Of a stretch of 64,000 nucleotides of DNA, positions 44,784 to 54,267 are shown in pieces. The DNA comes from Providencia rustigianii DSM 4541. GTDB taxonomy: Bacteria > Pseudomonadota > Gammaproteobacteria > Enterobacterales > Enterobacteriaceae. The first letter of the stretch is position 1. Each line of letters starts with the position of its first letter. The stretch is from assembly GCF_000156395.1 (NCBI RefSeq), contig NZ_GG703818.1, positions 232,228-296,227 on the forward strand, written 5' to 3'. The notes beneath the pieces are model-generated. The model was given only the letters and a program-made list of their open reading frames with translations. It did not search any database and was not told the origin of the DNA. Position numbers and translations under genes: made by a program.

Positions 44784-45708
44784 TCAAAAACAGGGAGCTT
44801 TGCTCCCTGTTTTTACTAACAACCGCTTCCTTATCAACTGACTCTCCCTTTCTATCACTAAGATATAAGCATAATTACCTAACTTTGATGTAATATAATC
44901 ACAAAAAAATTAATATACTTACAGCTCATCGTATAAATTTAATTGCCCACCTAACAATCTAAAAAAGTGTATTTTCATGTACTAAAAGAGAGGAATAGAA
45001 GCGTAGTTATCAAGAAAAATACGTTTAATGAAAAATTTATCAAAATAATGTTAACGATAACTTTTCATGTTAATTATCATACAAAATGGCTATATCTCTA
45101 CATAATATCTTTAGCCCCAAAATCAGAATCAAACTAAAAACAAAAAAATGGAAAGACTCAATTGTAAATTTATTAATCAACATTCCTAGATATATTTAGT
45201 GTAATAAAAAATAAAATTGATCAAATAACGATCTTCTTAGTTTGACTCTTTAATCAAATAAACCAAAAATTGAAAATAACTAAGCTAAATCACATGAAAT
45301 AAATAGATTGATTGAATATTATTCATGTTTTATTTTGCATTTTTTTGGATTATAATCCTGCAAGACAGTAAATGATCGAAGCATAAAACTGGATATTGGT
45401 CATGTATTAAAATTTCCATTTACTTACTCATTATATGAAATCAAATTTAACCCATTGAAAATAATAAATTTATCAAAGCTCAAAATATTAAAAAATATTG
45501 AACATAATAATTATAATATTTAAAAAGTCATTTTTTGATCAATTGAAAACAATTATAAGGATAGTATATCATTTACTTAGTGACTCCCAATGGTCACTAT
45601 ATATCCAGCTAAAAATGAAAACACAAAGACTATATAAAATGATATTTATAAGGTCTAAGGATTCATGTTTAACGTTATTCCAATAAAATAATTTAATAGA
45701 GAATGTTT
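44784..45708. other. AT-rich gap between invasin and XRE regulator
   Basis: After the invasin terminator, about 900 bases are extremely AT-rich and hold no convincing gene. A 62-codon frame at 45498-45686 lacks a ribosome site and family features. The region is probably the long promoter of the XRE regulator gene and a likely H-NS target. Confidence 0.5.
44791..44814 (+). terminator. Terminator after the invasin gene
   Basis: CAGGGAGC-TTT-GCTCCCTG followed by five Ts is a textbook intrinsic terminator. It begins seven bases after the invasin stop codon. Confidence 0.92.
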
Positions 45709-45993
45709 ATGAATAGAAAATTTCCTATTGCTTACGCTGTCGGGCAAAAAGTTAAATCATTAAGAAAATCTCAAGGCTATACTGTTTTCCAATTAGCACG
45801 AGAGTGCAATATCAGTGAACAACAGCTGTTTCGTTATGAGCGTGGTGTTAATCGTATTGATATTGATTGTTTAGCTCGAGTATCAAAAATATTGAATGTA
45901 AATATCAGTGATATATTCAGTGATATCTTCCAAGAAGATCTCGAGATTAAGCCTGTACATAAAGCCCAAGAATTTGTTGAATCTTTTGCATAA
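45709..45993 (+). CDS. MrpJ-like XRE-family helix-turn-helix regulator
   Basis: The 94-residue protein is of the Cro/C1 (XRE) fold: VGQKVKSLRKSQGYTVFQLARECNISEQQLFRYERGVNRIDIDCLARVSKILNVNISDIF. The second ATG (45709) is better spaced from AGAGA than the one at 45703. Size and sequence pattern resemble MrpJ-type regulators of Proteus, which accompany fimbrial operons and repress motility. Here it stands alone between an adhesin gene and metabolic genes. Targets are unknown; reciprocal control of adhesion or secretion and motility is a guess from the family. Confidence 0.82.
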   Translation: MNRKFPIAYAVGQKVKSLRKSQGYTVFQLARECNISEQQLFRYERGVNRIDIDCLARVSKILNVNISDIFSDIFQEDLEIKPVHKAQEFVESFA

Positions 45994-46769
45994 AATGAGT
46001 CATTACGCTTCATTTTTAAATAGGTGAAGATTTTGGTTAAAAAACAAAATTACTCTATATTTGAGTAACGTAATTCAATTTACTCTAATTATGATAAGTC
46101 AGCATAAAAAGTAAAAGCTAACTTGAAGGCTTTTACTTTTTATTTTACCTATCGACTCAATTTATTCAGCGAAACTCAGTAGCAAAATCAAGTGATAATA
46201 AGTAAAACAACCTAGTGTTCCATTCCATCCATAAACACCGACGTTCATCTTACCGAGATAATCACAGCTCCGCTTACAGCGGTTGAAAAATTCAACGTAA
46301 CAATAATATTTCACTCTACTACAACTATTTAGGTGCTAACAATTAAAGATAAAAAATAACAATTAATGACAGTATGAAAACAAAAATACAAATTATCTCT
46401 GTAAAATAATTATTTAAAATAAACGCCTTATTAAAATAGTAATTTAAAAATATAAATTCAATTCTAAATTAAAAAATAATTTAATTTTTAAAATTATTCT
46501 TTAATTATAACCATGCTCTGAACTGTGTTTTGAAAACGTAAACATTGTTATTTTTTCGTTTAATATCAGTAATTTGATAAATATCATACAATCCCTATCT
46601 TTCCTATCTTCTGTTTGACACATCCAACTTAGATTTGTCATATTGGTATATTCAATAGTCTCTTACTTATATTTATATAATTTTCAAACCTTATTTCTCA
46701 CATTGCTATTTTTATTTTTAACACACCAAAATTAAATATATCCGATTACGTTTAATAAAAGAGGTTTTC
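45994..46769. other. AT-rich gap between XRE regulator and AllC-like gene
   Basis: About 780 bases with no credible gene. A long AT hairpin at 46106-46141 closes the regulator gene. A small GC-richer patch around 46240-46290 contains CCGCT-TAC-AGCGG, a minor hairpin. The rest is AT-rich and carries the promoter of the AllC-like gene. Confidence 0.5.
46106..46141 (+). terminator. AT-rich terminator hairpin after the XRE regulator
   Basis: AAAAAGTAAAAGC and GCTTTTACTTTTT form a perfect 13-pair stem around a ten-base loop. The T-rich right arm continues into TATTTTA, so it could end transcription from the XRE gene; the A/T-rich arms could also work from the other side. Confidence 0.65.
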
Positions 46770-48011
46770 ATGACTAGGGAATTATTTTCTACTAATAAAA
46801 TGAAATTATTATTTGAAAAATTAGCGTCATTTTCTTCTCATCCCAATAATAAAGGAGTCACACGTATAGCGTATACTCCCACTGACCAAGCAGCCCATCA
46901 ATATATGATGGAAACCATGCAGCAAGCCGGGTTTATCGTTCGCCAAGATGCCATTGGTAATATATTTTGCCGCTTACCTGGTAAAAATCCTGATTTACCC
47001 GCCGTCGGTACTGGCTCACATCTTGATACTGTTCCCGATGGTGGAGCTTATGATGGCACACTCGGAGTCGTTGCTGGATTTTATGCCCTAATGCAATTTC
47101 AGCCACAGCAATTATCCCGAGACCTTGAGCTGATCGTCTTCCGCGCAGAAGAGTCCAGCAGATTTGGATTCTCATGTATTGGTAGCAAAGTGTTACTTGG
47201 TGCTGTAGACAACGAAAAATGGGCGTTAAATCTTGATGATAATGGGAAGAATTTCTTTGAGGTTATCGATGAGTGTGGCTATAACAGCCAGCAAATTGAA
47301 CAATGTAAATTACCCGATGATTATTTTTCTGCCTTTATTGAGCTCCATATTGAGCAAGGTCGCCGACTGGAATTGGAAGAGAAAAATGTCGGTATCGTGA
47401 ATGGGATTGCGGCCCCGACACGTTATAGCGTTAAAGTGACCGGTCACGCCGACCACTCTGGTGCCACGCCAATGTACCAGCGCCATGATGCTTTAGTCGC
47501 CAGCGCTGCCATTATCGATGATTTGAACCGAGCAGCCTGTAAAGAAGCAGTTTGGGGAACCGTCGGTACTATCGGAAAATTAAACGTTTATCCGAACTCC
47601 ATGAATGTCATTCCCGGAGAGGTTAATTTTTTAGTTGATATTCGTGGCATCGAACCAGAAAGTATTCGCCGCGTCGCCGATCATCTTAAAGATTCCATAA
47701 AAAAATCTGAACATGACAACGAAGTATCCATCAATATCCGTGAAATTTCATCCGAGAATCCAGTGAAATTAGACAATGAAATTTGCCATGTCATTGAGCA
47801 GCATTGTATTGAAAAGCAATTGAAATATATGACTATGTTGAGCGGTGCAGGGCATGATTCCATGAATATGGCGAAAAAATTCCCAACCGCTATGATTTTT
47901 ACGCCATCAAAAGACGGTATCAGCCATCATCCCGATGAGTTTACCGACTTTAACGATATTATTATTGCCGCCGATTTACTAAAAGAGACACTGTACTCCC
48001 TCGCTAAATAA
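46770..48011 (+). CDS. AllC-like M20 amidohydrolase (allantoate/ureide or N-carbamoyl-amino-acid hydrolase)
   Basis: The 413-residue enzyme belongs to the hydantoinase/carbamoylase branch of peptidase family M20. Two-metal-site motifs are GSHLDTVPDGGAYDG (His84, Asp95), EESSRFGFSCIGS (Glu pair near 130) and FIELHIEQGRRLE (His near 194). The dimerisation lid contains GHADHSGATPM, and AGHDSMNMA closes the site. The same branch includes allantoate amidohydrolase AllC and N-carbamoyl-L-amino-acid hydrolases; motifs alone do not separate them. The fdrA-ylbE operon on the left of the window makes a ureide substrate plausible. An AGAGG site precedes the ATG. Confidence 0.85.
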   Translation: MTRELFSTNKMKLLFEKLASFSSHPNNKGVTRIAYTPTDQAAHQYMMETMQQAGFIVRQDAIGNIFCRLPGKNPDLPAVGTGSHLDTVPDGGAYDGTLGVVAGFYALMQFQPQQLSRDLELIVFRAEESSRFGFSCIGSKVLLGAVDNEKWALNLDDNGKNFFEVIDECGYNSQQIEQCKLPDDYFSAFIELHIEQGRRLELEEKNVGIVNGIAAPTRYSVKVTGHADHSGATPMYQRHDALVASAAIIDDLNRAACKEAVWGTVGTIGKLNVYPNSMNVIPGEVNFLVDIRGIEPESIRRVADHLKDSIKKSEHDNEVSINIREISSENPVKLDNEICHVIEQHCIEKQLKYMTMLSGAGHDSMNMAKKFPTAMIFTPSKDGISHHPDEFTDFNDIIIAADLLKETLYSLAK

Positions 48012-48034
48012 TTTTTCCAATCATAAATTATCGC

Positions 48035-48082
48035 AATGACCTTTATTTTTATTGTTTCTATACAATATAAAGGTCATTTTTT
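48035..48082 (+). terminator. Terminator of the AllC-like gene
   Basis: AATGACCTTTAT pairs perfectly with ATAAAGGTCATT across a 20-base loop, and six Ts follow. It begins 24 bases after the stop codon. Confidence 0.85.
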
Positions 48083-48106
48083 GACTTTGATAAATTAGAA
48101 ATAAAA

Positions 48107-48139
48107 AAATAGCTGCAAGTCGAAAACTTCCAGCTATTT
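48107..48139 (-). terminator. Terminator of the AbgA-like operon (minus strand)
   Basis: On the minus strand AAATAGCTG pairs with CAGCTATTT and is extended inwards by AAG/CTT, followed by a T-run. It lies just beyond the stop codon of the AbgA-like gene and faces the terminator of the convergent AllC-like gene. Confidence 0.8.
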
Positions 48140-48173
48140 GATTCTTTATTTTAGAAAAATATTTCAGATTAAT

Positions 48174-49439
48174 TTATAACAAAGATAATAAGCAACCCGT
48201 ATAAAGTTTATAGGCGGTTAGCATCTCATTTTCATCAAAATCAAAACCGGCTTGGTGATGCCCAGCGGTTCTATCTGCACCCACCACAAAATAGAGTGAT
48301 TTCCCACCGTTACGCTGTACGCGTTTAGCAAGGATAGTCGCGTCCTCACTGCCCCCGAAAGGTCGAGTCGCCACTGCGGCTAATTCCCCATGCTGACCAA
48401 CAACATTGGTGAGCGTATCAATCAGCTCTTGGTCATTGGTTAAATCAACAGCTTCCCCCATGACTTCGCTTTCCATTTCTAATTGGAAGCTATGTGCTGA
48501 ACCCTCTGCCATACGAGTGGCGTTTTCACTCATAAAACGGTTGATTTCTTCATTTTCACCGCGAACTTCAACCTGCATTTGTGCATAAGATGGCGTGACA
48601 TTGCGACCTTCACCCGCATTCAAAACCCCGACATTGATGCGAGACATGCCTTTACCGTGTCGAGAAATTCCTAGCATTTGGGTTGTTGCATGGCAAGCAC
48701 CTGCAAGCGCATTTAACCCTAGCTCAGGCTCTGCCCCTGCATGAGATGGCGCACCTTTGAAACGAAAATCCAGCTTAGTGGTACAAAGGAAATGCGTTGG
48801 ATTAATCACAATTTCCCCACTGTTGGCGATAAAACCGAGATGCGCCCCTAAGAAATAATCAACATCATCTACAATCCCACTTTCTGCCATGGCTCTTGCA
48901 CCACGCACGCCCTCTTCCGCTGGCTGGAACAGCAATTTTACTTTTCCGGTTAATTTATCTTTATTCGCCACTAACCAATGGGCAACAGCTAAACCAATAG
49001 AAATGTGCCCATCATGACCGCAAGCGTGCATTTCCCCTGGATGGCAGGAACTAAAATTATCCATTTTTGGTCGGTGGTTTTCTTGACTGCTTTCCGTCAC
49101 ACCGACACAGTCAATATCAAAACGTAGAGCAACAGTTGGACCTGGTTTTCCACTATCAAAAATAGCGACACAACCGGTCAATTCCTGCATTTCAGCTAAT
49201 AACGCCTCACTCACATTATGCTTTCTGGCGACACCTAATCCCTTATCCACCACTTTCTGCTGGCGACCAAAGGCATACTCGGGATTAATAACCGCAGTGC
49301 CCACTTTCACCTCTAAACCGAGGTCGCGTAATATATTAACGATTTTCGCCGTGGTTAAAAATTCAGACCAACCAATTTCAGGATATTGATGGAACTCGCG
49401 ACGCCATTTTATCAATTGTTCTAATGTGATGACTGACAT
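48174..49439 (-). CDS. AbgA-like M20 amidohydrolase
   Basis: The 421-residue M20D peptidase-family enzyme is close to the AbgA subunit of p-aminobenzoyl-glutamate hydrolase. The N-terminus carries WRREFHQYPEIGWSEFLTTAKI, and the AbgA-type insert GRQQKVVDKGLGVARK is present. The metal motif HACGHDGH lies at 138-145, with FQPAEEGVRGARAM and GAPSHAGAEPELG after it. E. coli AbgA needs AbgB, encoded next to it; no abgB is seen here, so the substrate may differ. It lies 15 bases after a DcuC-family carrier, which probably imports its substrate. A terminator follows. Confidence 0.85.
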   Translation of the reverse strand: MSVITLEQLIKWRREFHQYPEIGWSEFLTTAKIVNILRDLGLEVKVGTAVINPEYAFGRQQKVVDKGLGVARKHNVSEALLAEMQELTGCVAIFDSGKPGPTVALRFDIDCVGVTESSQENHRPKMDNFSSCHPGEMHACGHDGHISIGLAVAHWLVANKDKLTGKVKLLFQPAEEGVRGARAMAESGIVDDVDYFLGAHLGFIANSGEIVINPTHFLCTTKLDFRFKGAPSHAGAEPELGLNALAGACHATTQMLGISRHGKGMSRINVGVLNAGEGRNVTPSYAQMQVEVRGENEEINRFMSENATRMAEGSAHSFQLEMESEVMGEAVDLTNDQELIDTLTNVVGQHGELAAVATRPFGGSEDATILAKRVQRNGGKSLYFVVGADRTAGHHQAGFDFDENEMLTAYKLYTGCLLSLL

Positions 49440-49454
49440 AGTAACTCCTTACAA

Positions 49455-50729
49455 TTAAAGCATAATTAGTGCAATAAAGATCACCCCGACAATCATGCCA
49501 GGTGCGGTACGCTTAACAATTTCCATCGGGTTAACGTTGGCTAAACCCGCACAGACAATCGCGGCACCCGCCAGTGGTGACATGGTTCTTCCTAAAGCCC
49601 CTGAAATTGCAGAAGCCATACCAAGATCCGGTATTTCATAACCAAACTGTTGAGCAAATGGCGTCACGGTTTCATTAAAAGCAAATGCTGCCGCATCACC
49701 TGAACCGGTAATAATCCCCATTAAGAATGGACCCAGTGTTCCACCCCAGCGAGCAAATTCCGGTGAATGGATCAGGAAACTAATGAATGAATCAATTAAG
49801 CCTGAGGCTTTTAGACCCGCAGAGAATACAGCGGCAGCAATAATGATCCCCAAGACATCACCATAAGCATTTCCCATTCCTTTAAAGAATTCTTTGGTAA
49901 TGGTTGATGGATTTGTACGAGTAATCACCAGTGCATAGATTGCCCCGATCACCATCGCAGCAGGTACGGTAATTTGATACGCTTTCAGCGCATCCATAAA
50001 CGGTAAAATTAATAAAATTAAAGGAATAAAAGGGGCCGTTGCATACAGATAATTCGGTTGTTCTGTCGCAACATTTTGTCCTTGTTCCGCCGTTCCGTTA
50101 GTCTCTAAAGTCACTTTCATGTTGTACTCTTTCTTGACCAGAGCAACAACAGCTAAAGAAACCGCTGCAATTCCACCTACTGCGAGGCTATAAGGACCAT
50201 GACGAGCAATTAAGTCAACGATGCTCATATTCGACATTTGAGCGACAAAAGGGTTATGAGACAGACCAGGGCTTAACATCGACCCAATGGTGCCACAGAG
50301 AACAGCCCCACCAGCAATCGCAGGATGAATACGTGCGGCAATCAATAACGGGATCAATGTTGCCCCTACTGCCGCGGCACAGCCTGCAGCGGAAGGAATC
50401 GCGATATTGATGAAGAATGTCAACACCACAGCGGCGGGGATCAGAAAGAATCCAAGACGACTTAATACTTTGGATAAAACCAAAACTAAATGTTTATCGC
50501 ATTTGGTATATTTCATCACATAAGCGAAACCCATACTCGAACAGATCGCCTGAATCAATGGAGCGGAGACCATTCTTTCACTGAACGCCGCCAAGGCTTG
50601 CATCGGAACAAGGCTGATAATACAAAGCACCAGTCCAGCCGCAATTAATACCATCCGTGTTTCATATTTTTTTATTAAAAGATAAATCGTAATAACAATA
50701 ACTAATGCCGCGATAAATTGAATTATCAT
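49455..50729 (-). CDS. DcuC-family carboxylate transporter
   Basis: The 424-residue inner-membrane carrier has about 11-12 hydrophobic helices. It belongs to the C4-dicarboxylate anaerobic carrier (DcuC) family. Typical stretches are FFINIAIPSAAGCAAAVGATLIPLL, GTIGSMLSPGLSHNPFVAQM and FLMGIITGSGDAAAFAFNETVTPFA. It precedes the AbgA-like hydrolase in one operon, in the role AbgT has in E. coli. The substrate is therefore more likely an N-acyl amino acid or related carboxylate than succinate; this is inference. Confidence 0.82.
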   Translation of the reverse strand: MIIQFIAALVIVITIYLLIKKYETRMVLIAAGLVLCIISLVPMQALAAFSERMVSAPLIQAICSSMGFAYVMKYTKCDKHLVLVLSKVLSRLGFFLIPAAVVLTFFINIAIPSAAGCAAAVGATLIPLLIAARIHPAIAGGAVLCGTIGSMLSPGLSHNPFVAQMSNMSIVDLIARHGPYSLAVGGIAAVSLAVVALVKKEYNMKVTLETNGTAEQGQNVATEQPNYLYATAPFIPLILLILPFMDALKAYQITVPAAMVIGAIYALVITRTNPSTITKEFFKGMGNAYGDVLGIIIAAAVFSAGLKASGLIDSFISFLIHSPEFARWGGTLGPFLMGIITGSGDAAAFAFNETVTPFAQQFGYEIPDLGMASAISGALGRTMSPLAGAAIVCAGLANVNPMEIVKRTAPGMIVGVIFIALIML

Positions 50730-50874
50730 GACCGCACCTCTTATATTCCCGGGTTAAATTGATAAGAATAAATAAAGAAAAAAATTTTTTTGGTTGGTAA
50801 TTCATTGTGAGCATTAATTGTTTTATTTAATTGAGGGATATCAATTTTATTCTCCAATAGAGAATTCACCTGCT

Positions 50875-50896
50875 ATTTTGTGACCTACCACAAAAT
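50875..50896. promoter_or_regulatory. Operator-like palindrome upstream of the DcuC-family gene
   Basis: ATTTTGTG-ACCTAC-CACAAAAT is a perfect 8-base inverted repeat with a six-base spacer, about 145 bases from the DcuC-family start codon. It contains TGTG-N6-CACA, whereas CRP sites have TGTG-N8-CACA, so it is not a standard CRP site. A GntR-, LacI- or LysR-type regulator is possible. Confidence 0.45.
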
Positions 50897-51453
50897 TATC
50901 ATGCGGTTATTTTTTAAGATTAAAAATATATTTTAATTCGAATTATATATTTAACTGGAGAGAAACATCTTATTTGTTTTTAATCTAACCGGGCTTAACC
51001 CAATTTAACCCAAGTGCCACAACCCTATAGTTTCAGTAAAATTTTACTGCTAAATTAACCATTTAAGAATTTGTTAAATTTAAACGATAACTCGGAGAAT
51101 AAAATTCCAGCCAGAGTAGACATTTATTTCCCTATAATTTAAAAATTTAGCCTCATTCCCTATTTTTCGAATAAAAAACATCATATTTTATTAAAAATAA
51201 TTTAGTTTTAATTTTATTACAAAATGAACAAATATAAATAAAAGGCATCATCAATTAACTCACTCTTATTCGGAAGCATTTTATTTTTAACTAATCTGAT
51301 TTATCGGGTCTAAATTCTATTTACCATTTTTACACTTCAATTAATTTATCTGGCAGATAAATCGGCTAGAGCCCAATCCCACCTCCCTACCCACTACATT
51401 AGTCGAACGAAAAGCGTACAAAATCCGAATGCATTAATTATGTTTAACTAGAA

Positions 51454-51469
51454 AAGAAAACGTTTGCTT
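51454..51469. promoter_or_regulatory. PurR operator of codBA
   Basis: AAGAAAACGTTTGCTT fits the 16-base PurR operator consensus (reverse form, ANGNAAACGTTTGCNT) at every defined position. It lies 66 bases before the codB start. PurR with hypoxanthine or guanine is known to repress codBA in E. coli, so the same purine control is expected here. Confidence 0.85.
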
Positions 51470-51534
51470 TTTATTTTGGTGGCTATAGAATTCGTCAGAT
51501 TTTTTTGGCCTGAGAATAGTAACGGGAGGTAATT

Positions 51535-52782
51535 GTGTCTGGGGATAAAAATTACAGTCATGGGCCAGTGCCCATATCCGCGCGAAAAGGCGGACTCGCA
51601 TTAACCTTTGTAATGCTGGGTTTAACGTTCTTTTCCGCAAGTATGTGGACCGGAGGTGCTCTCGGTACCGGTCTTAGTTTCAATGATTTCTTCCTCGCAG
51701 TTCTTATCGGTAATCTTATTCTTGGTGTCTACACCGCCTTTCTTGGTTTCATTGGTTCAAAAACTGGCTTAACAACTCACCTTCTCGCTCGTTATTCCTT
51801 CGGTATTCGCGGTTCTTGGCTCCCCTCTTTCTTACTCGGTGGTACACAGGTCGGCTGGTTCGGCGTCGGTGTCGCTATGTTTGCCATTCCAGTGGGTAAG
51901 GCGACGGGCTGGGACATCAATATGTTGATTGGCGTTTCCGGTGTTTTGATGACCGTCACAGTGTTCTTCGGGATATCAGCATTAACGGTGTTGTCGATTG
52001 TCGCGGTTCCGGCAATTGCCGTTTTAGGTAGTTATTCTGTCTATCTCGCGGTCACTGGCGCAGGCGGTTTGAGTACCTTGCAAGCTATCACGCCAGCACA
52101 ACCAATTGATTTCAATTTAGCGCTTGCGATGGTTGTCGGTTCATTTGTCAGCGCCGGAACCTTAACCGCAGACTTCGTTCGCTTCGGGCGCAAACCAAAA
52201 ATTGCCGTCCTCGTGGCGATTGTGGCATTCTTCCTCGGTAACTCATTGATGTTTATCTTTGGTGCTGCGGGCGCCGCCTCCCTCGGAATGGCAGATATTT
52301 CTGACGTCATGATAGCTCAAGGGCTGCTGATACCTGCGATTATCGTACTGGGTCTGAATATTTGGACCACCAACGACAATGCGCTGTATGCCTCCGGCTT
52401 AGGCTTCGCTAACATCACCGGGCTATCAAGCAAAACGTTATCTATCGTCAACGGCTTAGTGGGCACCATCTGCGCACTGTGGCTATACAATAATTTTGTC
52501 AGCTGGCTAACCTTTTTATCCGCCGCCATCCCACCAATCGGTGGCATTATTATTGCGGATTACTTAATGTACCGTCATCGTTATAACACCTTTGACGCAA
52601 GCAAAATGCGCGATGTGAATATGAGTGCGATAATCGCTGTCGCTGCGGGTGTTGCCGCAGGACATTGGCTACCGGGCATTGTCCCTGTGAACGCCGTTCT
52701 TGGCGGCGCTTTCTGCTATGTGATTTTAAATCCACTCATGAATCGCTTTCGCGTCACCAATTCGGAGATGACCCGTGCTTAA
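51535..52782 (+). CDS. codB: Cytosine permease CodB
   Basis: The 415-residue NCS1-family symporter has 12 predicted helices and imports cytosine. CodB features are [28 protein letters not shown] at the N-terminus, STGALGTG-like [14 protein letters not shown], and [31 protein letters not shown]. Translation starts at GTG 51535 behind a strong GGGAGGT site. Length matches E. coli CodB (419). The stop overlaps the codA start by eight bases. Confidence 0.94.
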   Translation: MSGDKNYSHGPVPISARKGGLALTFVMLGLTFFSASMWTGGALGTGLSFNDFFLAVLIGNLILGVYTAFLGFIGSKTGLTTHLLARYSFGIRGSWLPSFLLGGTQVGWFGVGVAMFAIPVGKATGWDINMLIGVSGVLMTVTVFFGISALTVLSIVAVPAIAVLGSYSVYLAVTGAGGLSTLQAITPAQPIDFNLALAMVVGSFVSAGTLTADFVRFGRKPKIAVLVAIVAFFLGNSLMFIFGAAGAASLGMADISDVMIAQGLLIPAIIVLGLNIWTTNDNALYASGLGFANITGLSSKTLSIVNGLVGTICALWLYNNFVSWLTFLSAAIPPIGGIIIADYLMYRHRYNTFDASKMRDVNMSAIIAVAAGVAAGHWLPGIVPVNAVLGGAFCYVILNPLMNRFRVTNSEMTRA

Positions 52783-54061
52783 TCAACAAGTCCAACATAT
52801 CTATAATGTCCGCTTACCTGAACGTGATGGTTTGTGGCGTATCGATATCGAAAACCAAAAAATCACCGCCATTGTTCCTTATACAGAAGGTGAAATCTTA
52901 CCTAATAGCCTCGATGGTGAAGGCGGTTTAGTCATTCCACCTTTTGTTGAGCCGCACATCCATTTGGATACCACACAAACGGCGGGGCAACCTAACTGGA
53001 ACCAATCCGGCACACTGTTCGAAGGAATTGAACGTTGGGCAGAACGTAAAGCGCTACTGACCCATGAAGATGTAAAATCCCGAGCATGGCAGACATTAAA
53101 GTGGCAAATCGCTAACGGCATCCAACACGTTCGTACCCACGTCGATGTTTCTGATGCCACCCTCGTGGCGCTCAAAGCGATGCTGGAAGTGAAAAAAGAA
53201 GTGGCACCGTGGGTCGATATGCAAATCGTTGCCTTCCCACAAGAAGGCATCATGTCTTACCCGAACGGGGAAGAGCTATTAGAAGAAGCACTGCGTTTAG
53301 GTGCAGATGTTGTTGGCGCTATCCCCCATTTCGAATTTACCCGCGAATATGGCGTAGAATCACTGCATAAAACGTTTGCCTTAGCGCAGAAATATGACCG
53401 TTTAATCGATGTGCATTGTGATGAAATCGATGATGAACAGTCTCGCTTTGTGGAAACTGTTGCTGCCCTTGCTCACCGTGAAGGGATGGGCGCTCGTGTA
53501 ACCGCAAGTCATACCACCGCGATGCATTCCTATAACGGCGCTTACGCTTCTCGTTTATTCCGCTTATTGAAGATGTCCGGAATTAACTTTGTGGCGAATC
53601 CATTAGTGAATATTCACTTACAAGGGCGTTTCGATACCTATCCAAAACGCCGCGGTATTACTCGCGTGAAAGAGATGCTGGCCGCCAATGTGAATGTCTG
53701 CTTTGGTCACGATGATGTGTTCGACCCATGGTATCCATTAGGAACAGCGAATATGCTGCAAGTGCTGCATATGGGACTGCATGTTTGCCAACTGATGGGT
53801 TACGGTCAGATCAATGATGGTCTGAAGTTAATCACTGAGTACAGTGCGAAGACGCTGAACCTACAAGATTATGGCGTAACTGAAGGGAAACGCGCTAGCT
53901 TGCTGATCCTGCCAGCTGAGAATGGTTTTGATGCTGTGCGCCGCCAGGTTCCAGTACGTTATTCTGTCCGCGATGGTCGCGTAATTGCCACCACCCAGCC
54001 GACGGTTACCCAGATCCAACTCGACGACGTTGAAACTGTGCGTTACGGTTATCAATCGTAA
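52775..54061 (+). CDS. codA: Cytosine deaminase CodA
   Basis: The 428-residue amidohydrolase deaminates cytosine to uracil. Metal and catalytic residues keep E. coli numbering: His61 and His63 (PHIHLDTT), His214 and Glu217 (VHCDE), His246, and Asp313 (GHDD). Translation starts at GTG 52775 behind GGAG, inside the end of codB. Uracil and ammonia made here link to the nitrogen-salvage theme of the neighbouring genes. A hairpin follows. Confidence 0.96.
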   Translation: MLNQQVQHIYNVRLPERDGLWRIDIENQKITAIVPYTEGEILPNSLDGEGGLVIPPFVEPHIHLDTTQTAGQPNWNQSGTLFEGIERWAERKALLTHEDVKSRAWQTLKWQIANGIQHVRTHVDVSDATLVALKAMLEVKKEVAPWVDMQIVAFPQEGIMSYPNGEELLEEALRLGADVVGAIPHFEFTREYGVESLHKTFALAQKYDRLIDVHCDEIDDEQSRFVETVAALAHREGMGARVTASHTTAMHSYNGAYASRLFRLLKMSGINFVANPLVNIHLQGRFDTYPKRRGITRVKEMLAANVNVCFGHDDVFDPWYPLGTANMLQVLHMGLHVCQLMGYGQINDGLKLITEYSAKTLNLQDYGVTEGKRASLLILPAENGFDAVRRQVPVRYSVRDGRVIATTQPTVTQIQLDDVETVRYGYQS

Positions 54062-54087
54062 GTTAGCGCAAAGTTTAATACCGTTAT

Positions 54088-54120
54088 ATTGCTCATCCTC
54101 CTTATGGATGGGTGAGCAAT
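54088..54120 (+). terminator. Probable terminator after codA
   Basis: ATTGCTCA...TGAGCAAT with a further ATCC/GGAT pairing forms an imperfect stem with a bulge. Only a few Ts follow, so efficiency may be moderate. It lies between codA and hprR. Confidence 0.5.
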
Positions 54121-54267
54121 TTCAATTGAATACCGCTCTAAATTAAATTAATCGATAATTTTCACTTCTCAATCACCTCCTTGCTCCACCATAAATTTTT
54201 GATTGTTCAACCTCTGAAAACTTGATTAAGATGAAATTAAGCAAAATTGAGGTGATAGTTGGAGTGC

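Larger units (their letters stand above)
50730..51534. other. Divergent regulatory region, dcuC-like / codB
   Basis: About 800 bases, AT-rich, no gene seen. It holds a perfect 8-base inverted repeat at 50875-50896, a tandem TTAACCCAA repeat near 50995-51013, and a PurR operator at 51454-51469 close to codB. Confidence 0.6.

Noticed and set aside
45498-45686. 62-codon open frame before the XRE gene
   Set aside because: It is AT-rich, has no ribosome site and matches no family; probably chance.
46270-46282. CCGCT-TAC-AGCGG hairpin
   Set aside because: Five-pair stem without a T-run; too small to call a terminator or RNA gene.
50995-51013. TTAACCCAA tandem pair
   Set aside because: Only two short copies in a long intergenic region; no known regulator site and possible chance.
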